DNA of 64,000 bases from Comamonas suwonensis (GTDB lineage Bacteria; Pseudomonadota; Gammaproteobacteria; Burkholderiales; Burkholderiaceae_C), in contig NZ_JABBCQ020000012.1 of NCBI RefSeq assembly GCF_012844455.2, positions 1 through 64,000 on the forward strand, in the 5' to 3' direction. The notes under the pieces were generated by a model. That model ran no database searches and had not been told where the DNA came from. It saw only the letters and a program-made list of their open reading frames with translations. A program made the position numbers and the translations under genes. Of the stretch, positions 51,249 through 58,883 are shown piece by piece; the stretch's first letter is position 1, and each line of letters starts with the position of its first letter.

Positions 51249-52535
51249 TTACTGGAAGCCCAGCATATGCGGCAACCAGGTGGAGAGTTGCGGAATGAAG
51301 GTCAGCATGCACAGCACGACAAAGTGCGCCAGCAGGAACAGAGGCATCTCTCGCGTCAGGTCGGTAATCGAGACGCGCGTGGCGACCGAGGTCACAAACA
51401 GCAGGCCACCCACGGGCGGCGTGATCATGCCCAGCGTGAGGTTGACGATCACCACCATGGCAAAGTGCGTGGGATCAATGCCAAGGCTGAAAGCGATGGG
51501 GGCCAGGATGGGCACCAGAATCATCACGCCCGGCAGCGGCTCCATGAAGATGCCGAAGACCAGCAGCAAGATGTTCACCGCGACCAGGAACATCACGGGG
51601 GACAGCTCCCAGCTAACGATCAGCTCGGATAGGTATTGCGGAATGCCTTCCACCGTCAGCACCCAGGCAAAGGCAGCCGAAGTCGCCATCACCAGCAGCA
51701 CGGATGCGGTGAGCATGGCCGAGCGCGCCAGAATGCCGGGCAGGGCCGACCATTGCAGCGTGCGGTAAATCCATTTGCCGCAGACCAGCGCATAGAACAC
51801 GGCCACCACCGAGGCTTCGGTGGGTGTGAAGATGCCGAAGCGGATACCTACCACGATGAGCACGATCAGCATCAATGCCGGAATGGCCTTGAAGCTGTTG
51901 ACCCACATTTCGCGAGCCGAAGGGCGGGGATCGGTTGAACGATAGTCGCGCTTTTTGCAGACCCACCAGTTGACGGCGGCCATGGCCAGCGCAATCAAAA
52001 TGCCGGGGATGAAACCGGCCATGAACAGACCGCCCACCGATACATTTTCATCTTGCAGCGCATAGATGATCATGCTGACGGAAGGCGGAATGATGGGGCC
52101 GACGATGGCAGTGCTGGCGGTCAGTGCCGCAGCATAAGGGCGGCTGTAGCCGGCCTTGTCCATCATCTTGACCATCATGGAGCCGGGGCCGGCCGCATCG
52201 GCCAGGGCGGAGCCGGAGATGCCCGAGAACAGCGTGAGCGACATGACGTTGGCATAGCCGAGGCCGCCCCGCAGATGACCTACGAACTGTGCCGCAAAGC
52301 GCAGCAGAACATGTGTGAGTGCACCGCCTGACATCAGCTCGGCGGCCAAAATGAAGAAGGGAACGGCCATCAGCGGAAAGCTGTCGATGCCGGTGAACAT
52401 TTCCTTGAAGACGATGAGCTGGGGATAGCGCCCGCCTACGAAGACTGCCAGAGCGGCCGAGATGGCCAGCGCAAAAGCCACCGGAAAGCCCAGCACCAGC
52501 AGGACGATGATGGCAATAAATAAAGTGATACCCAT
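51249..52535 (-). CDS. TRAP transporter large permease (DctM)
   Basis: A 428-residue membrane protein with about 12 hydrophobic segments. It starts 'MGITLFIAIIVLLVLGFPVAFALAIS' (TM1) and contains the DctM signatures 'MTLFSGISGSALADAAGPGSMMVKMMDKAGY'-like residues (about 118-150) and 'AALTASTAIVGPIIPPSVSMIIYA'. It forms the translocation channel of a sodium-driven tripartite ATP-independent transporter for a carboxylate or related acid. It is the third gene of a dctP-dctQ-dctM type operon read on the minus strand, 21 bases after the small permease. Confidence 0.95.
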   Translation of the reverse strand: MGITLFIAIIVLLVLGFPVAFALAISAALAVFVGGRYPQLIVFKEMFTGIDSFPLMAVPFFILAAELMSGGALTHVLLRFAAQFVGHLRGGLGYANVMSLTLFSGISGSALADAAGPGSMMVKMMDKAGYSRPYAAALTASTAIVGPIIPPSVSMIIYALQDENVSVGGLFMAGFIPGILIALAMAAVNWWVCKKRDYRSTDPRPSAREMWVNSFKAIPALMLIVLIVVGIRFGIFTPTEASVVAVFYALVCGKWIYRTLQWSALPGILARSAMLTASVLLVMATSAAFAWVLTVEGIPQYLSELIVSWELSPVMFLVAVNILLLVFGIFMEPLPGVMILVPILAPIAFSLGIDPTHFAMVVIVNLTLGMITPPVGGLLFVTSVATRVSITDLTREMPLFLLAHFVVLCMLTFIPQLSTWLPHMLGFQ

Positions 52536-52556
52536 GATGTGTGAACCTGCGCTGTC

Positions 52557-53072
52557 TTAGATGGATGCGGCTGCGTCGGCGTCCATTTCGTCGGATTCCG
52601 CAAAGCTGCCGGACTGGATGTAGCCTTTGGCAATAAACAGCAGGTGAATCAGCATCAGCACAAAGCCTACGGGCATGGCGCCGTAGATGTAAGAGATGGG
52701 GATGTCCGTGGCCGCCGTGGTCTGGAAGCGCGTGGCATAGACATACTGGGATGACGTGACGGTCATCACGGCAAAGAACACGACCAGACTGATGACGACA
52801 AAACCGCGAATGTACTGGGCGCTGCGGGTGCTGACGCTGCGGTGCAGATTGTCGATTGCCACATGGCCGCCAAAGCGCAGCACGAGTCCGGCACCCAGAA
52901 AAGTGACCCAGATCATCATGTGACGAGCCACTTCTTCGGCCCAGACAATGGAGTCACCCGTGGTGTAGCGCAGCACCACGTTGGCAAAAACGATGCAGGC
53001 CATGGCCAGCAACAGCACGATGAGCAGCCAGCGGTTGCCGGCGACAAGAGTGCGTTCGATACGATCAAGCAT
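52557..53072 (-). CDS. TRAP transporter small permease (DctQ)
   Basis: A 171-residue protein with four membrane helices and the DctQ pattern 'VVLRYTTGDSIVWAEEVARHMMIWVTFLGAGLVL' (about residues 35-70), then 'HVAIDNLHR'. It complements the large permease in the membrane. I chose the ATG at 53072 because the family begins 'MLDRIERTLVA'; a TTG-initiated extension to 53189 would add a 39-residue polar leader unlike the family. No strong ribosome site is visible. Confidence 0.9.
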   Translation of the reverse strand: MLDRIERTLVAGNRWLLIVLLLAMACIVFANVVLRYTTGDSIVWAEEVARHMMIWVTFLGAGLVLRFGGHVAIDNLHRSVSTRSAQYIRGFVVISLVVFFAVMTVTSSQYVYATRFQTTAATDIPISYIYGAMPVGFVLMLIHLLFIAKGYIQSGSFAESDEMDADAAASI

Positions 53073-53262
53073 AGGAGATGGGGCGTCAACAGCGTGCAGG
53101 GTGAGTGCCGTGTTGAAGAGCAGAAAAGAGATGAGGTCATCATGCCGCGCAAGGCATGAATTTCCATTCGGAGTGCCCGCAGTCCTCAACGTCTGATGCG
53201 CATGGCACTCAGATGGAGAAGCCGGTGACGTATGCCACCGGCTGTAAGGACTCAGACGCGCA

Positions 53263-54249
53263 TTACTTCACGCTGGTGATGGAGTCCAGAGTCTTCTGGC
53301 CAAACTTCTTGGCGTATTCCTTGTATGCGGGCTCCAGCGCGGTGCGGAAGGCGGCTTGGTCCACCTTTTCAACGACTTTCATGCCATTGGCCTTGGCTTC
53401 TTCAACGCCCTTTTTTTCCACGGTGTCGACAAAACCACGCGAAGCCAGAGCACCTTTCTTGGCACCTTCGGTGAAGGCGGCCTTCTGGCTGGCGTTCAGC
53501 GAACCCCAGAACGAGGGCGACACGATCAGTGCCATGGGGGCGTAGACGTGCGAAGTCAGCGTCAGGTGCTTTTGCACCTGCCACAGCTTGGCGGATACCA
53601 GCACGGACACAGGATTTTCCTGGCCGTCGATCGTGCCTTGCTGCAGGGCGCCGATCACTTCGGGCCAGGACATGGGGGTGGGCGATGCGCCCAGTGTGCG
53701 GAAGGCCGTGATATGCACGGGGTTCTCGGTCACGCGAATCTTCAGACCCTTGAGGTCGGCCACGCCGTTGACGGCATGCTTGTTGTTGCTCAGGTGGCGA
53801 AAGCCTTGCTCACCCCAGGCCAGAGCGATCAGACCGCGCTTCTGGAACTTGGCCAGCAGGTCCTGACCAAAAGCACCGTCCATCACGGCGCGGGCGTGTT
53901 GTGTGTCGCGGAACAGGAAGGGGATGTCGACCACACCCACGTCAGGCACAAAGTTGCTCAGTGCGCCGGTGGAGACGATGGCCGCTTCCACCGTGCCCAG
54001 CTGCAGACCTTCGATCAGCTCGCGTTCGCCGCCCAGCGCGGATGCCGGGAACTGCTTGAACTTGTAGGCACCGTTCGTGCCTTTTTCCACGCCTTCGCCC
54101 CAGGCGTTGGCGGCTGCACCGTAGTGCGAATTGATCGCCAGCGCATAGCCAATCTTGACTTCCTTGCCCTGGGCAAAAGCAGTGCCGGCAGCCAACGTGA
54201 CTGTGGCGGCCACGGCCGTGGCGACAAAAGTGCGGCGGATCATGCGCAT
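53263..54249 (-). CDS. TRAP transporter substrate-binding protein (DctP)
   Basis: A 328-residue periplasmic binding protein with signal peptide 'FVATAVAATVTLAAGTAFA' (cleavage near residue 26). 'IGYALAINSHYGAAANAWGEGVEK', 'GLKIRVTENPVHITAFRTLGASPTPMSWPEV', with the carboxylate-binding Arg in 'KIRVTEN', and 'ALQQGTIDGQENPV' define the DctP fold. The ligand is probably a carboxylate, otherwise unknown. It is the first gene of the operon; a 190-base gap separates it from the small permease and shows no gene. Confidence 0.95.
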   Translation of the reverse strand: MRMIRRTFVATAVAATVTLAAGTAFAQGKEVKIGYALAINSHYGAAANAWGEGVEKGTNGAYKFKQFPASALGGERELIEGLQLGTVEAAIVSTGALSNFVPDVGVVDIPFLFRDTQHARAVMDGAFGQDLLAKFQKRGLIALAWGEQGFRHLSNNKHAVNGVADLKGLKIRVTENPVHITAFRTLGASPTPMSWPEVIGALQQGTIDGQENPVSVLVSAKLWQVQKHLTLTSHVYAPMALIVSPSFWGSLNASQKAAFTEGAKKGALASRGFVDTVEKKGVEEAKANGMKVVEKVDQAAFRTALEPAYKEYAKKFGQKTLDSITSVK

Positions 54250-54377
54250 GGTTTAGGTCTCTCTGAAATGTTTTGAAATGAACCAAAAATTGTAGTGAGT
54301 GCCAACCATGGGTTTGTACGGATAAGGTGGTCGTCTTGTACGCGCTGGCTCATCGCGGTTTGCGATGGGGTGTGCAT

Positions 54378-54407
54378 GAAAAAGCCCGCAGGGCAGGTCT
54401 GCGGGCT
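54378..54407 (-). terminator. Second tandem terminator downstream of the HAD gene
   Basis: AGCCCGCA (54383-54390) pairs with TGCGGGCT (54400-54407) across 9 bases; on the minus strand a T-run follows. Confidence 0.75.
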
Positions 54408-54443
54408 GGAGGTTGGGGGATGGGCACCCGGACTACAGATGCG

Positions 54444-54474
54444 AAAAAGGCCTGCGAATAGGCTGCAGGCCTTT
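54444..54474 (-). terminator. First terminator downstream of the HAD gene
   Basis: A perfect 10-bp stem AAAGGCCTGC/GCAGGCCTTT with a 9-base loop and five T following on the minus strand. Confidence 0.88.
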
Positions 54475-54479
54475 AAAAA

Positions 54480-54563
54480 GATGAGCGCTTAGCGCTGGTG
54501 TTGTCTGAACTTCAGCGGGATATCAGTGCATATCGCTTTAGAAGTAGGCGCAAGCAGCTATTA
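54480..54563. repeat. Interspersed repeat family A, copy abutting a stop codon
   Basis: On the minus strand the element begins TAATAGCTGCTTGCGCC at the TAA of the HAD gene. It ends with an arm whose reverse complement is GATGAGCGCTTAGCGCTGG. Inner GATAT-CAGTGC-ATATC can pair. It occupies the space between the stop codon and the terminators. Confidence 0.7.
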
Positions 54564-55361
54564 CTTCTGAGTGCCCAGCAACTGATCGGCCAGCTGTACA
54601 AAGCCATCGCCGCGCTCGGCGGTGGTGACGTAGCGGGGCAGATGCTTGAGCTGGGGCACAAAGCGCTCGATGTTGGCCACGCCCACGCTGTGGGGCATGT
54701 GCTGGAACATCAACTGGTCATTGGTGGAGTCGCCGATGTAGACCCACTGGCCTAGCGTGACGTCCAGGTCGATATCGAAGAGTTCACGAACAATCCAGCG
54801 GGCGCCTTCCAGTTTGTTGTGCTCGCCAAACCAGCCGTTGATGTGGATGGAACTGACCGTCGCATTCATGCCGGCGGCCTTCATCAGGGCCATGCACTGG
54901 TCGATCTGCGCCTGGGGCATGTTCGTGAACTCGCTGTGGTCCACGGCGATGTCGCACTCGCGGCCCGCAGAGTCTGTGGCGCGGGCGGCTCCGGGCACGG
55001 TGGCTTCGATCTGCTCCAGCACTGTCTGCATCTTGGCAAAGTTGCTGGCGCGTTCTTCGGCGTCTTGCTGGTAGAGCTTGTCCAGGCTGCCTTGCGCATT
55101 GCGGCGCAGGGCTACGGCACCGTTTTCGGCCACGATGGAATCCACGGGCCAGGCCGATGCAAAAGGCACGCTCCAGCCCACGGGGCGGCCGGTGATGGGG
55201 ACGACCTTCAGGCCTGCGTCTTTGAGGCGGGCGATAGCGGCCACCACATGGTCTGGCACCACGCCATCAGTGGTCAACGTGTCGTCGATATCGGTCAGCA
55301 CGCCCAGCAAGTTGGCAGGCACCGGTAGTTCAGACAGGGGACGCAGGAAATCTTGGCTCAC
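54561..55361 (-). CDS. HAD-IIB family phosphatase
   Basis: A 266-residue HAD-superfamily IIB (Cof-like) hydrolase. Motif I is 'LTDIDDTLTTDG' (about residues 21-32), with the nucleophile Asp and acid/base Asp; 'VPITGRPVGW' is motif II; 'NKLEGARWIVREL' supplies the Lys of motif III; 'VYIGDSTNDQLMF' is motif IV. It resembles sucrose-phosphate or mannosyl-3-phosphoglycerate phosphatases, but the substrate is unknown. Its stop codon borders a repeat-A element. A family-B repeat lies between it and prfC upstream on the same strand. Confidence 0.88.
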   Translation of the reverse strand: MSQDFLRPLSELPVPANLLGVLTDIDDTLTTDGVVPDHVVAAIARLKDAGLKVVPITGRPVGWSVPFASAWPVDSIVAENGAVALRRNAQGSLDKLYQQDAEERASNFAKMQTVLEQIEATVPGAARATDSAGRECDIAVDHSEFTNMPQAQIDQCMALMKAAGMNATVSSIHINGWFGEHNKLEGARWIVRELFDIDLDVTLGQWVYIGDSTNDQLMFQHMPHSVGVANIERFVPQLKHLPRYVTTAERGDGFVQLADQLLGTQK

Positions 55362-55398
55362 AGCAAACTCTCAATACAAGGCAGATGACGTCTACACG

Positions 55399-55506
55399 GG
55401 GCACAGCCCATCGGCAGGACGCCGAGCAAGGGCCGCCCCGCAGCGAGGGCGTCGTCCCCCTCCCGCGCAGCGAGAGAGGGGGAAGCGGCAAAGCCGCTCA
55501 GGGGGT
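55399..55506 (-). repeat. Interspersed repeat family B, copy 2
   Basis: On the minus strand it begins CCCCCTGAGCGGCTTTGCCG (a GAGCGGC/GCCGCTC-like hairpin), continues through a C-run/G-run hairpin and then GCGGGGCGGCCCTTGCTCGG. It starts three bases after the prfC stop codon and matches 28762-28868. Confidence 0.85.
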
Positions 55507-55509
55507 TTT

Positions 55510-57138
55510 TTAGTTCGCAGAGCCCAGTGCCAAGCCTGCGTGTTCACGCAGCGGATGGAAGTGGATCTTGGGGAAGCGCTCCTGCGCCAGACGCACGTCG
55601 TAAGGGCTGGTACACAGATAGGCCAGCGTGTCGGCCGCGTCGTGAGCCAGGCGCAGCGGGTAGGCGTTTTCGAACTCGCGCAGATCGGCGGCGTTGTCGG
55701 CCGTAATCCAGCGGGCGCTGGTGTACTGGCAGCCCTCCAGGCGCACATCGCAGTCGTACTCCGTTTTCAGGCGGTGCTGCACCACTTCAAACTGCAGCTG
55801 ACCGATGGCACCCAGCAGCATATTGCCGCCGACATCGGGCTTGAACACCTGAATCGCACCTTCTTCGCCCAGCTGCATCAGGCCTTGCTGCAGCTGCTTG
55901 GTGCGCAGCGGGTTTTTCAGCACCACGGTCATGAACATTTCGGGTGCGAAGAAGGGCAGGCCGGTGAATTGCAGGCTGGGGCCGTCAGTGATCGAGTCAC
56001 CCAGCTGCACGCCGCCGTGAATGGTGAAGCCGATGATGTCGCCTGCGTAGGCTTCATCCACCGCTTCACGGCGTTGCGACATGAAAGTCACCACGCTGGT
56101 GGGGCGCAGTTCCTTGCCGGTGCGCTGCACCTTCATCTTCATGCCGGGCGTGTACTTGCCGCTGGCCACGCGCACAAAGGCGATGCGGTCGCGGTGGTTG
56201 CTGTCCATATTGGCTTGCACCTTGAACACCACGCCGGAGAAGTTCTTGTCCTCTGGGCGAACGATTTTTTCTTCGCGGTTGCGGTTCACTTCCGTGAACG
56301 CCACGCGCGGGCCGGGCGGGGGCGACATGTCGACCACGGCGTCCAGCACTTCCATCACACCGAAGTTGTTCACACCCGAGCCGAAGAACACGGGCGTCAG
56401 CTTACCGGCCAGAAAGGCTTCATGGCTCCACTCGGCGGATGCGCCCACGGCCAGTTCCATGCTGTCGAGGGCATCGTCAAAGGCCTGGCCAAAACGTGCA
56501 CGCAGCTTGTCGGCTTCGGTCAGAGGGATGACTTCAAAGTCCTTGGGGCCACGGTCGCTGCCGGGGGTGAACACCGTCATGCTCTGCGTGCGCAGATTGA
56601 TGATGCCGCCGAAGCTCTTGCCCTGGCCCACAGGCCAGGTGATGGGGCAGCAGGGCATGCCCAGCTCGCGCTCCACCTCGTCCATGATGTCCAGCGGGTC
56701 GCGCACTTCACGGTCAAACTTGTTGACGAAGGTGATGATGGGCGTGTTGCGCTGGCGGCAAACTTCGATCAGGCGGCGGGTTTGCGACTCCACGCCGTTG
56801 GCCGCGTCAATCACCATCAAGGCCGAATCCACGGCTGTCAGCACGCGGTAGGTGTCTTCCGAGAAGTCCTTGTGGCCGGGGGTGTCGAGCAGGTTGATGA
56901 CGTGGTCGCGGTAGCTCATCTGCATCACCGACGATGCGACCGAGATACCACGCTGCTTTTCAATTTCCATCCAGTCGGAGGTGGCGTGGCGGCTGGCTTT
57001 GCGGCCCTTGACGGCTCCGGCGATCTGAATCGCGCCCGAGAACAGCAGCAGCTTTTCGGTCAGCGTGGTCTTACCCGCATCCGGGTGGGAAATGATGGCG
57101 AACGTACGACGGCGCTGAGTTTCTGGGGCGTATGACAC
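55510..57138 (-). CDS. prfC: Peptide chain release factor 3
   Basis: A 542-residue RF3 GTPase that recycles release factors RF1/RF2 from the ribosome. The G1 motif is 'ISHPDAGKTTLTEKLL' near the N-terminus, G3 'LLDTPGHKDFSEDTYR', G4 'FVNKFDREVRDP'; the RF3-specific 'GCQYTSARWI' is near the C-terminus. I take the GTG at 57138 as start, giving 'SYAPETQRRRTFAI', which matches family N-termini; a TTG at 57216 would place a terminator hairpin within the coding region. It is divergent from the MFS gene. A possible attenuator lies in its leader. Confidence 0.95.
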   Translation of the reverse strand: MSYAPETQRRRTFAIISHPDAGKTTLTEKLLLFSGAIQIAGAVKGRKASRHATSDWMEIEKQRGISVASSVMQMSYRDHVINLLDTPGHKDFSEDTYRVLTAVDSALMVIDAANGVESQTRRLIEVCRQRNTPIITFVNKFDREVRDPLDIMDEVERELGMPCCPITWPVGQGKSFGGIINLRTQSMTVFTPGSDRGPKDFEVIPLTEADKLRARFGQAFDDALDSMELAVGASAEWSHEAFLAGKLTPVFFGSGVNNFGVMEVLDAVVDMSPPPGPRVAFTEVNRNREEKIVRPEDKNFSGVVFKVQANMDSNHRDRIAFVRVASGKYTPGMKMKVQRTGKELRPTSVVTFMSQRREAVDEAYAGDIIGFTIHGGVQLGDSITDGPSLQFTGLPFFAPEMFMTVVLKNPLRTKQLQQGLMQLGEEGAIQVFKPDVGGNMLLGAIGQLQFEVVQHRLKTEYDCDVRLEGCQYTSARWITADNAADLREFENAYPLRLAHDAADTLAYLCTSPYDVRLAQERFPKIHFHPLREHAGLALGSAN

Positions 57139-57184
57139 GGTATTGAGAGCTGTAAATACAACCGGAGATGCCGGCTGTGACCAC

Positions 57185-57214
57185 AAAAAAGGTGCAGCGA
57201 TCGATTGGCTGCAC
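57185..57214 (-). terminator. Terminator-like hairpin in the prfC leader
   Basis: On the minus strand GTGCAGC (57214-57208), a 9-base loop and GCTGCAC (57198-57192) are followed by C and TTTTTT (57190-57185). The hairpin stands about 47-76 bases upstream of the prfC start, and no minus-strand gene precedes it in this window. It therefore looks like a leader terminator (attenuator) or the end of a short RNA. Confidence 0.65.
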
Positions 57215-57384
57215 AAGGCCCGCGCCCATGCAGGGCAGGCCTGTGAATAAGGCTTGAGGGCGCTTATTTTAACGGCAGGGGCAATTCATGGGGTCGGGGC
57301 GGGCATGAGTGCTTGCCGCGCGTCTTGGCTGGCCGGTATGCGGAGCACAATAGCCGCATCGCCTCAGGTTTTCGTTGGTCAGTC

Positions 57385-58656
57385 ATGAACCGTGCCCCGC
57401 AGGATGTGAATCCCCCCTTGCCGACCGAGCCTCAAGGCTTGGCTGCTCCTGTCTGGATCAAACGAGGGACTCCCGATTACTGGCGGGTCAGCGTGGCGTT
57501 GTTTCTGGCGGGCTTTGCCACCTTCTCGCTGCTGTACTGTGTGCAGCCGCTGCTGCCCGAGCTGGCGCGCACCTTTGCGGTCAGCCCCGCCCAGAGCGCG
57601 CTGGCGCTGTCGGTGTCCACAGCGTGTCTGGCGGTTTCCATTGTTCTGGCCGGGGCGCTGTCCGAGGGGCTGGGTCGGCGCAAGCTGATGTTTGTTTCCA
57701 TGGCGCTGGCCGCCTTGTGCAATCTGGGTGCCTCGTTTTTACCGCAGTGGCATGCGCTGCTGGCTGCACGGGCGCTGGAGGGTTTGCTGTTGGGCGGCGT
57801 GCCTGCGGTGGCCATGGCTTACCTGTCTGAAGAGATTGACCCGCCGGGCCTGGGTTTTGCCATGGGCCTGTATGTGGGTGGCACCGCGCTGGGCGGTATG
57901 CTGGGCCGCGTGGGCATGAGCGCCATGACGGAGTTCTGGGGCTGGCGCCACGCGCTGGCCGCGCTTTCGGTGCTGGATTTGCTGGCGGCGCTGGGCTTTG
58001 TCTGGTTGCTGCCCAATTCGCGAAACTTCGTGAAAAAGACGGGGCTGGGTGCCCAGCACCACCTGCAGGCCTGGGGCCAGCATTTGCAGCACAAGGGCTT
58101 GCCACTGCTGTTTTTCATCGCTTTTGGCCTGATGGGGGTGTTTGTCAGCATCTACAACTACGCGGGCTTTTTACTCAGTGCATCGCCGTACAACATGAGC
58201 CAGTTGGAGATCAGTCATATCTTCTACGCCTATCTGCTGGGCACGGCGGCGTCGCCCATTGCCGGCGGGCTGGCCGACAAGCTGGGGCGTGGCCCGGTGC
58301 TGGTTGCGGGGACGTTACTCATGGCTGCGGGCGTGGGGCTGACGCTGTTTGAGCCGCTGGCGGTCATCGTCACCGGGGTTGTTTTGCTGACGGCGGGGTT
58401 TTTTGTGGCGCACTCTGTGGCCAGCGGCTGGGTAGGGCGGCTGGCTACGCAGTCCAAGGGACATGCGTCCTCGCTATACCTGTGGAGCTATTACATGGGC
58501 TCCAGCGTGCTGGGGGCTGGGGCGGGCTGGTTTTGGTCGCGCTGGGGCTGGCTGGGCGTCAGCTCTGTGGCTTTGCTGGTGCTGACGCTGGTGATGGCGC
58601 TGGCACTGCGCGTGCAGTGGCTGTCGGTGCAGGCCACAAAGGGCCGATTGGCCTGA
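57385..58656 (+). CDS. MFS transporter (exporter-like, 12 TM)
   Basis: A 423-residue major-facilitator protein with 12 membrane segments. TM1 'VALFLAGFATFSLLYCVQPLLPELARTFAVSPAQSALALSVST' spans residues 30-75 and is typical of YnfM/AraJ-like exporters. 'EGLGRRKLMFVSMALAALCNLGA' is the loop 2-3 motif, and 'GLADKLGRGPVLVAGTLL' its second-half counterpart. The substrate is unknown; drug or sugar efflux is common in this group. The ATG at 57385 is preferred, although the ribosome site is weak. It is divergent from prfC and precedes the riboswitch. Confidence 0.9.
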   Translation: MNRAPQDVNPPLPTEPQGLAAPVWIKRGTPDYWRVSVALFLAGFATFSLLYCVQPLLPELARTFAVSPAQSALALSVSTACLAVSIVLAGALSEGLGRRKLMFVSMALAALCNLGASFLPQWHALLAARALEGLLLGGVPAVAMAYLSEEIDPPGLGFAMGLYVGGTALGGMLGRVGMSAMTEFWGWRHALAALSVLDLLAALGFVWLLPNSRNFVKKTGLGAQHHLQAWGQHLQHKGLPLLFFIAFGLMGVFVSIYNYAGFLLSASPYNMSQLEISHIFYAYLLGTAASPIAGGLADKLGRGPVLVAGTLLMAAGVGLTLFEPLAVIVTGVVLLTAGFFVAHSVASGWVGRLATQSKGHASSLYLWSYYMGSSVLGAGAGWFWSRWGWLGVSSVALLVLTLVMALALRVQWLSVQATKGRLA

Positions 58657-58698
58657 AATCAGTCGGTTATCGCCTGGCGGGCGGGAAGGGGATTCCCT

Positions 58699-58704
58699 TA
58701 TAAT
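58699..58704 (+). promoter_or_regulatory. -10 element of the ahcY promoter
   Basis: A perfect TATAAT ten bases before the first paired base of the SAH riboswitch. The -35 is weak (T/G-rich TGGCGG near 58675), as expected for a promoter whose output is also set by the riboswitch. Confidence 0.7.
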
Positions 58705-58713
58705 CGGCCTCCA

Positions 58714-58804
58714 TCCGAGGAGCGTTGCAGCGTTCCCCAGCCGGTTTGACACCGGCCGCAGCGGGGCGTGAGGCTCGGATTTCATCTCGCAACGACGCTC
58801 ACCC
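58714..58804 (+). ncRNA. S-adenosylhomocysteine (SAH) riboswitch
   Basis: The leader of ahcY folds as the SAH riboswitch. P1 pairs TCCGAG (58714-58719) with CTCGGA (58774-58779). A long P2 arm ends in GCCGGT-TTGAC-ACCGGC. The pseudoknot P4 pairs GAGCG and TTGC (58720-58728) with CGCTC (58796-58800) and GCAA (58789-58792). The highly conserved 'GAGGAGCG' and 'CAACGACGCTCACCC' are present. It turns on ahcY when SAH accumulates. The ahcY start is about 80 bases downstream. Confidence 0.96.
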
Positions 58805-58883
58805 ACGCTTTCTGTGCGGTGAGATGGCATTCCCTCCTTCTTCCGCGGAACGTGGTTTCTCATTCAAATTTTGGAGAAAAACC

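Larger units (their letters stand above)
54250..54560. other. Intergenic region with two terminators and a repeat
   Basis: This 311-base stretch between dctP (start) and the HAD phosphatase (stop), both on the minus strand, contains two minus-strand terminator hairpins (54378-54407 and 54444-54474) and a full repeat A (54480-54563). The part next to dctP must hold its promoter. I see no gene in it. Confidence 0.65.

Noticed and set aside
54295-54492. A 65-codon plus-strand frame between dctP and the HAD gene
   Set aside because: It runs through both terminator hairpins and lacks a ribosome site or recognisable domain.
55078-57135. A 685-codon plus-strand open frame opposite prfC and the HAD gene
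   Set aside because: It crosses two real minus-strand genes and repeat B, and its His/Ala/Gly-rich translation has no family features. It is a compositional shadow.
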